This document shows positions 30,181 through 32,990 of a DNA stretch of 32,990 bases, piece after piece. Origin of the DNA: Synergistaceae bacterium (GTDB taxonomy: Bacteria > Synergistota > Synergistia > Synergistales > Aminobacteriaceae). The stretch is from the NCBI GenBank assembly GCA_012521675.1, contig JAAYLU010000008.1, forward strand, positions 1 through 32,990, read 5' to 3'. The notes under the pieces are model-generated. The model had not been told where the DNA came from, did no database searches, and saw nothing but the letters and a program-made list of their open reading frames with translations. Made by a program: the position numbers and the translations under genes. Each line of letters opens with the position of its first letter. Positions within the stretch are counted from its first letter, which is position 1.

Positions 30181-30203
30181 TTATATCCGGCAAAACCTTT
30201 CAC

Positions 30204-31211
30204 CTACTGTTTTTTGGCCCCATGCTCCAGCCATCGACGCCCCTTGTCCGTCAATCGATACTTCTGAAGGCGGCTGCTCGGCTTGTCGGGAATGGTCATC
30301 TCTATCAGACCTTCGGCCAGTGCCGGTCTTAAGTATCGTTCGCGAAAAGACTTGCGATCCGAGAGTCTTAAGGCGGCCTGCAGTTCTTCGCGACTCATCT
30401 CGCCCTCCAACGCAACCAGCAGTTCGCCGACTTGGGGGGTGACTTGGAGGGCGACTTGGGGGGTGCATGTCAGAGCATCAAGGATCATCCGCAGCATGAA
30501 GTCGATGAATGGCGCAGAATCTGTCCGCCGAGTGCTTTCCTCAATCACATCATAATACTCGGCCTGATGTTCAAAGACCAGGCTCTCCACCGGGATGTCG
30601 GTGAACAACGGGTTCCAGCGGGAGAGGATCAGGCTCTGCCACAGTCGCCCCATGCGGCCGTTGCCGTCGGAAAAGGGGTGGATGAACTCGAACTCGTAGT
30701 GAAAGACAGAGCTTGCTATGAGCGGGTGAACATCGGTCACGGCCATCCAGTCCAACAGATCGTCCATCAGCTGCGGCACCCGGCCTGCGGGGGGCGCCAT
30801 GTGAATCACCCGCTGACCCGCCATCACCCCCACGCCCCCGCTCCGATACAACCCGGCCTCCTCGACAAGGCCGTCCATCATGATCCGGTGCGCCTCAAGC
30901 AGGTCCTTTTCAGACGCCGGTCTCCATGTATGCAGCCGGTCGTAGGCGGCCAGGGCGTTTTTCACCTCGCGAACCTCCCTGGGAGGGGCGACGACCCGTT
31001 TGCCCTCCAGAATCGCGGTGACGACCTCCGTTCCGAGCGTGTTGCCCTCGATGGCCAGCGAGCCGCGAACGGTCATGACGCGATTGATCCGTCGCAGTCG
31101 CAGAGACCGCTCGTTCTCCGCAAGCGCCTCCATTCGACCCGTGGCCTCGCATATCGCCGCGACCCGATTCAGAATTTCGGTGGTTATCGTGCAAGGCGGC
31201 TGGTATTTCAT
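30204..31211 (-). CDS. Fic family protein (class II, probable AMPylase)
   Basis: 335 residues. The Fic core has HPFSDGNGRMGRLWQ (catalytic His178, GNGR phosphate loop) and the flap region GVGVMAGQRVIHMAPP. The N-terminus holds SLAIEGN (Ser51-Glu55-Gly56), which fits the inhibitory (S/T)xxxE(G/N) helix of class II Fic proteins, so activity is probably self-inhibited. Fic domains transfer AMP to a hydroxyl side chain of a target protein. After a TPQV-ALQV-TPQV repeat (30429-30464) comes a C-terminal winged-helix-like segment (SREELQAALRLSDRKSFRER, ending RLQKYRLTDKGRRWLEHG). ATG at 31211 follows GGGGGGAC; a TTG six codons up is the alternative. Stand-alone gene with an AT-rich promoter. The target is unknown. 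Confidence 0.9.
   Translation of the reverse strand: MKYQPPCTITTEILNRVAAICEATGRMEALAENERSLRLRRINRVMTVRGSLAIEGNTLGTEVVTAILEGKRVVAPPREVREVKNALAAYDRLHTWRPASEKDLLEAHRIMMDGLVEEAGLYRSGGVGVMAGQRVIHMAPPAGRVPQLMDDLLDWMAVTDVHPLIASSVFHYEFEFIHPFSDGNGRMGRLWQSLILSRWNPLFTDIPVESLVFEHQAEYYDVIEESTRRTDSAPFIDFMLRMILDALTCTPQVALQVTPQVGELLVALEGEMSREELQAALRLSDRKSFRERYLRPALAEGLIEMTIPDKPSSRLQKYRLTDKGRRWLEHGAKKQ
30429..30464 (-). repeat. In-frame 12-bp tandem repeat in the Fic gene
   Basis: Three 12-nt units (plus strand GACTTGGGGGGT, GACTTGGAGGGC, GACTTGGGGGGT) encode TPQV, ALQV and TPQV between the Fic core and the winged helix. Confidence 0.9.
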
Positions 31212-31249
31212 GCTGTCCCCCCGTCGCAAGCCGTTCTCGACTCAGTTTT

Positions 31250-31290
31250 AGTATTATAATAATGGCGATATCAAAAGATATCAAAATACT
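31250..31290 (-). promoter_or_regulatory. AT-rich palindromic promoter/operator of the Fic gene
   Basis: Minus strand TTGATA (31284-31279), 17-nt spacer, TATTAT (31261-31256), predicted start near 31249. GATATC-AAAA-GATATC (31267-31282) covers the -35 and spacer, and is framed by AGTATT (31250-31255) and AATACT (31285-31290). The fully symmetrical layout looks like an operator; the ligand or repressor, possibly the Fic protein winged helix, is a guess. Confidence 0.6.
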
Positions 31291-31416
31291 ATTATATTCG
31301 ATCGAGACGCTCCGCGCCGTCCGAGGTCTGCATTCCGCGATAAGCCCGTGCGTGACGAGAGCTTCGCGCGCGGGGTCTCGCTCCAGAGGAGGGCCCGCAT
31401 CTTCCGGACACTGCTG

Positions 31417-31425
31417 TGATACAAT
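31417..31425 (+). promoter_or_regulatory. Possible extended -10 promoter of the DUF3160 gene
   Basis: TGA-TACAAT, an extended -10 (TGN plus hexamer), with no good -35. It gives a leader of about 88 nt. The rest of the 31291-31516 gap shows nothing I can name. Confidence 0.4.
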
Positions 31426-31519
31426 GCAAGTTATGGACGGCTCTTAGAAGTTCGCGTCCGTACAGTGCGGAACACTTTACATGCAATGAAAAACGAAGCC
31501 AATCAAGGAGGGATCTTGT

Positions 31520-32990
31520 GTGAAACAGAAGACGTCAACGGTTCTTGCGGGGCGAATGCTCTGCGCGGCCTTTTTAGTGGCCGCGCTCGCGCTATTCGCA
31601 GCCGTCCCGCACGAGTGCGATGCAGCGCCGAGGAAGATAGTGCTTACCGAGGCGGAGTTGAAGGACTTCTCAAGCGTCCCGGCACCGGTCAAACTTAAGG
31701 GCAAGCCCTCGTTCGAGGACTCGGCCTTCCCGCTGGAGAAGGCGGTCAACCTAAAAGAGGTGGAGGAGGTCGTCGGCAAGCTGACCAAGGCGCAGAGGGA
31801 GGCCCTGCAGAAGAACCGCTTCATCCTTCTGCCCAAGAAGAGCGCCTACCCCTTCCCCTCCCACGGCATGAACGACGAGATGCTCAGCGACTTCGTCGGT
31901 ATAGGCGGTTTTGCCGACCCCTCCGCGCGCGAGCCTTGGAACACGCGCCTGGTGAACCCCGACGTATTCCTGCACGCGCTGCACACCTTCTTCTCCAAGC
32001 GGCTTGAGGCGATGGAGGGGGGCGAGCTGCTAGCAGCGGTGGAGGCAATGCTGGACGACCTGTATGCCACTGTCATCATCCTGCGAGGTGATGCGTCGAA
32101 GAAGAACCGGCGGACCTGGGAGCGGCTGCAGGCGCAGATACTTATCCCGCTGATTCTCGTGAAGAACTGTTACCAGGACATGGAGGACAAGTGGGTTCCT
32201 CCCGATGAGGAGCCGGAGGACGACACTCTGGAGAACGCTCTCGCCCTGATGAAGGAGTACATAGGCGGCCTCTCCAAGAATAGCGCGAAGAACGTCGCGG
32301 AGGAGCTTCGCCGGATCTACGCGGCGGACACGGCCGAGGGAGGGCTGCTGGGGCTCATCCCCGCCTACGCGTCCGCCTCTGTCGACTACACCCAGTTCAC
32401 TCCCAGGGGGCACTACGAGCGATCCTCCCGCAGCAGGGCCTACTTCCGAACGATGATCTGGCTGGGGCAGCTCGGATGGAGGCTGGCGGACGAGGACGGC
32501 GCCGCGGACGCGCTTAACTTCGCCCTCGCCATGTCCAAGGCCAGCTACGCCCTTGACGAGTGGAAGCGGGTGATGGAGGTCTCCTGCTTCTTCGTCGGCT
32601 ACCCCGACGCGGCCAGCTACGTCGAGTGGATCGACCTGCTGCTTGAAAGCGCTGGCGTCAAGTCCTTCGACGCCGACACCTGCGGGAAGCCCGCCTCCAT
32701 CGAGCGCATCATAGAGGCGGCGGAGGACCTCGCGCCCTCGATTCCCCACTTCAGCGACCTCTTCTCCCCCTCGGCAACGGAGGTGCTTTGCATCTTCCCG
32801 CAGCGCTTCACGATCCCCTGGCTCATATCCGATCGCCTGACCTACAAGAGAGAGGTGGCGGAGGATCTTCCCGTGCTCTTCTCAAGCCTTTGGGTAGCCG
32901 CGCTGGCCGGGAACGAGTACGCGACGGATCTGCTGCCCGAGCAGGTCCCCCTCTCGGTCCAGTCCCTTCCCGCCGTCGACGAGGAGGGCG
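31520..32990 (+). CDS. DUF3160 domain secreted protein (3' end outside window)
   Basis: I translated the frame from GTG 31520 to the edge: 490 codons, all open. AAGGAGGG precedes the GTG. Residues 1-36 are a signal peptide (MKQKTSTVLAGR, hydrophobic core, cleavage near DAA). The mature protein includes NRFILLPKKS, VNPDVFLHALHTFFSK, and then SVDYTQFTPRGHYERSSRSR and YFRTMIWLGQLG, which are hallmarks of DUF3160 proteins. The family is exported, is common in Synergistota and some other anaerobes, and has no established function. Upstream is a 300-nt gap, so it is likely the first gene of its own unit; its end and what follows are not visible. Confidence 0.88.
   Translation, partial: MKQKTSTVLAGRMLCAAFLVAALALFAAVPHECDAAPRKIVLTEAELKDFSSVPAPVKLKGKPSFEDSAFPLEKAVNLKEVEEVVGKLTKAQREALQKNRFILLPKKSAYPFPSHGMNDEMLSDFVGIGGFADPSAREPWNTRLVNPDVFLHALHTFFSKRLEAMEGGELLAAVEAMLDDLYATVIILRGDASKKNRRTWERLQAQILIPLILVKNCYQDMEDKWVPPDEEPEDDTLENALALMKEYIGGLSKNSAKNVAEELRRIYAADTAEGGLLGLIPAYASASVDYTQFTPRGHYERSSRSRAYFRTMIWLGQLGWRLADEDGAADALNFALAMSKASYALDEWKRVMEVSCFFVGYPDAASYVEWIDLLLESAGVKSFDADTCGKPASIERIIEAAEDLAPSIPHFSDLFSPSATEVLCIFPQRFTIPWLISDRLTYKREVAEDLPVLFSSLWVAALAGNEYATDLLPEQVPLSVQSLPAVDEEG

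Noticed and set aside
31262-31447. 61-residue ORF upstream of the DUF3160 gene
   Set aside because: It starts inside the Fic promoter palindrome, has no ribosome binding site and resembles nothing; a candidate promoter lies within it.

Overview
The window is GC-rich, densely coded DNA of a diderm (LPS-bearing) bacterium. It joins lysine synthesis by the acetylated DAP route under a Firmicutes-like T-box with lipid A aminoarabinose genes, a UPF0182 membrane protein and a DUF3160 secreted protein. My best guess, from gene content only, is a member of the Synergistota; no rRNA or tRNA gene is present to confirm it.

Positions 1-2374 (minus strand): dapA-dapB-dapH, a lysine/diaminopimelate operon with a consensus promoter, a T-box leader whose specifier reads as a lysine codon, and an intrinsic terminator. 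Positions 2413-5636 (plus): a fusion of a cellobiose-type PTS EIIC membrane domain with a complete EAL (c-di-GMP phosphodiesterase) domain, then an orphan periplasmic amino-acid-type binding protein. Positions 5635-10390 (minus): a four-gene operon of a Cdd1-like HhH protein, a LolD-type ATPase, a double-FtsX permease and a membrane fusion protein, probably a tripartite-type exporter.

Positions 10434-14780 (plus): the leucine operon leuA-leuC-leuD-leuB. It is preceded by a strong promoter, a 31-residue leader peptide with three consecutive Leu codons and a 12-bp terminator, the layout of a ribosome-mediated attenuator. LeuA lacks the C-terminal feedback domain, so control may rest mainly on attenuation. 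Positions 14822-18222 hold an Rpn-family nuclease with 12-bp repeats, an AlbA_2/Schlafen-type regulator and an HpcH/HpaI aldolase. Positions 18287-21992 hold a UPF0182 protein with an apparently leaderless promoter and a lytic transglycosylase.

Positions 21994-27991: a 4-TM EmrE/EamA-like gene divergent from arnT-arnC-arnA(formyltransferase)-arnA(decarboxylase)-arnD. ArnA is split into two genes and no arnB aminotransferase is present here. Positions 28016-28930 are an AT-richer insert: a TumE-like toxin/antitoxin pair plus three 67-bp hairpin repeats, bracketed by near-identical 35-bp direct repeats. The right end holds an exported MEMO-family protein, a palindromic dispersed repeat acting as a terminator, a class II Fic protein with an AT-rich palindromic promoter, and the first 490 codons of a DUF3160 protein that runs off the window.
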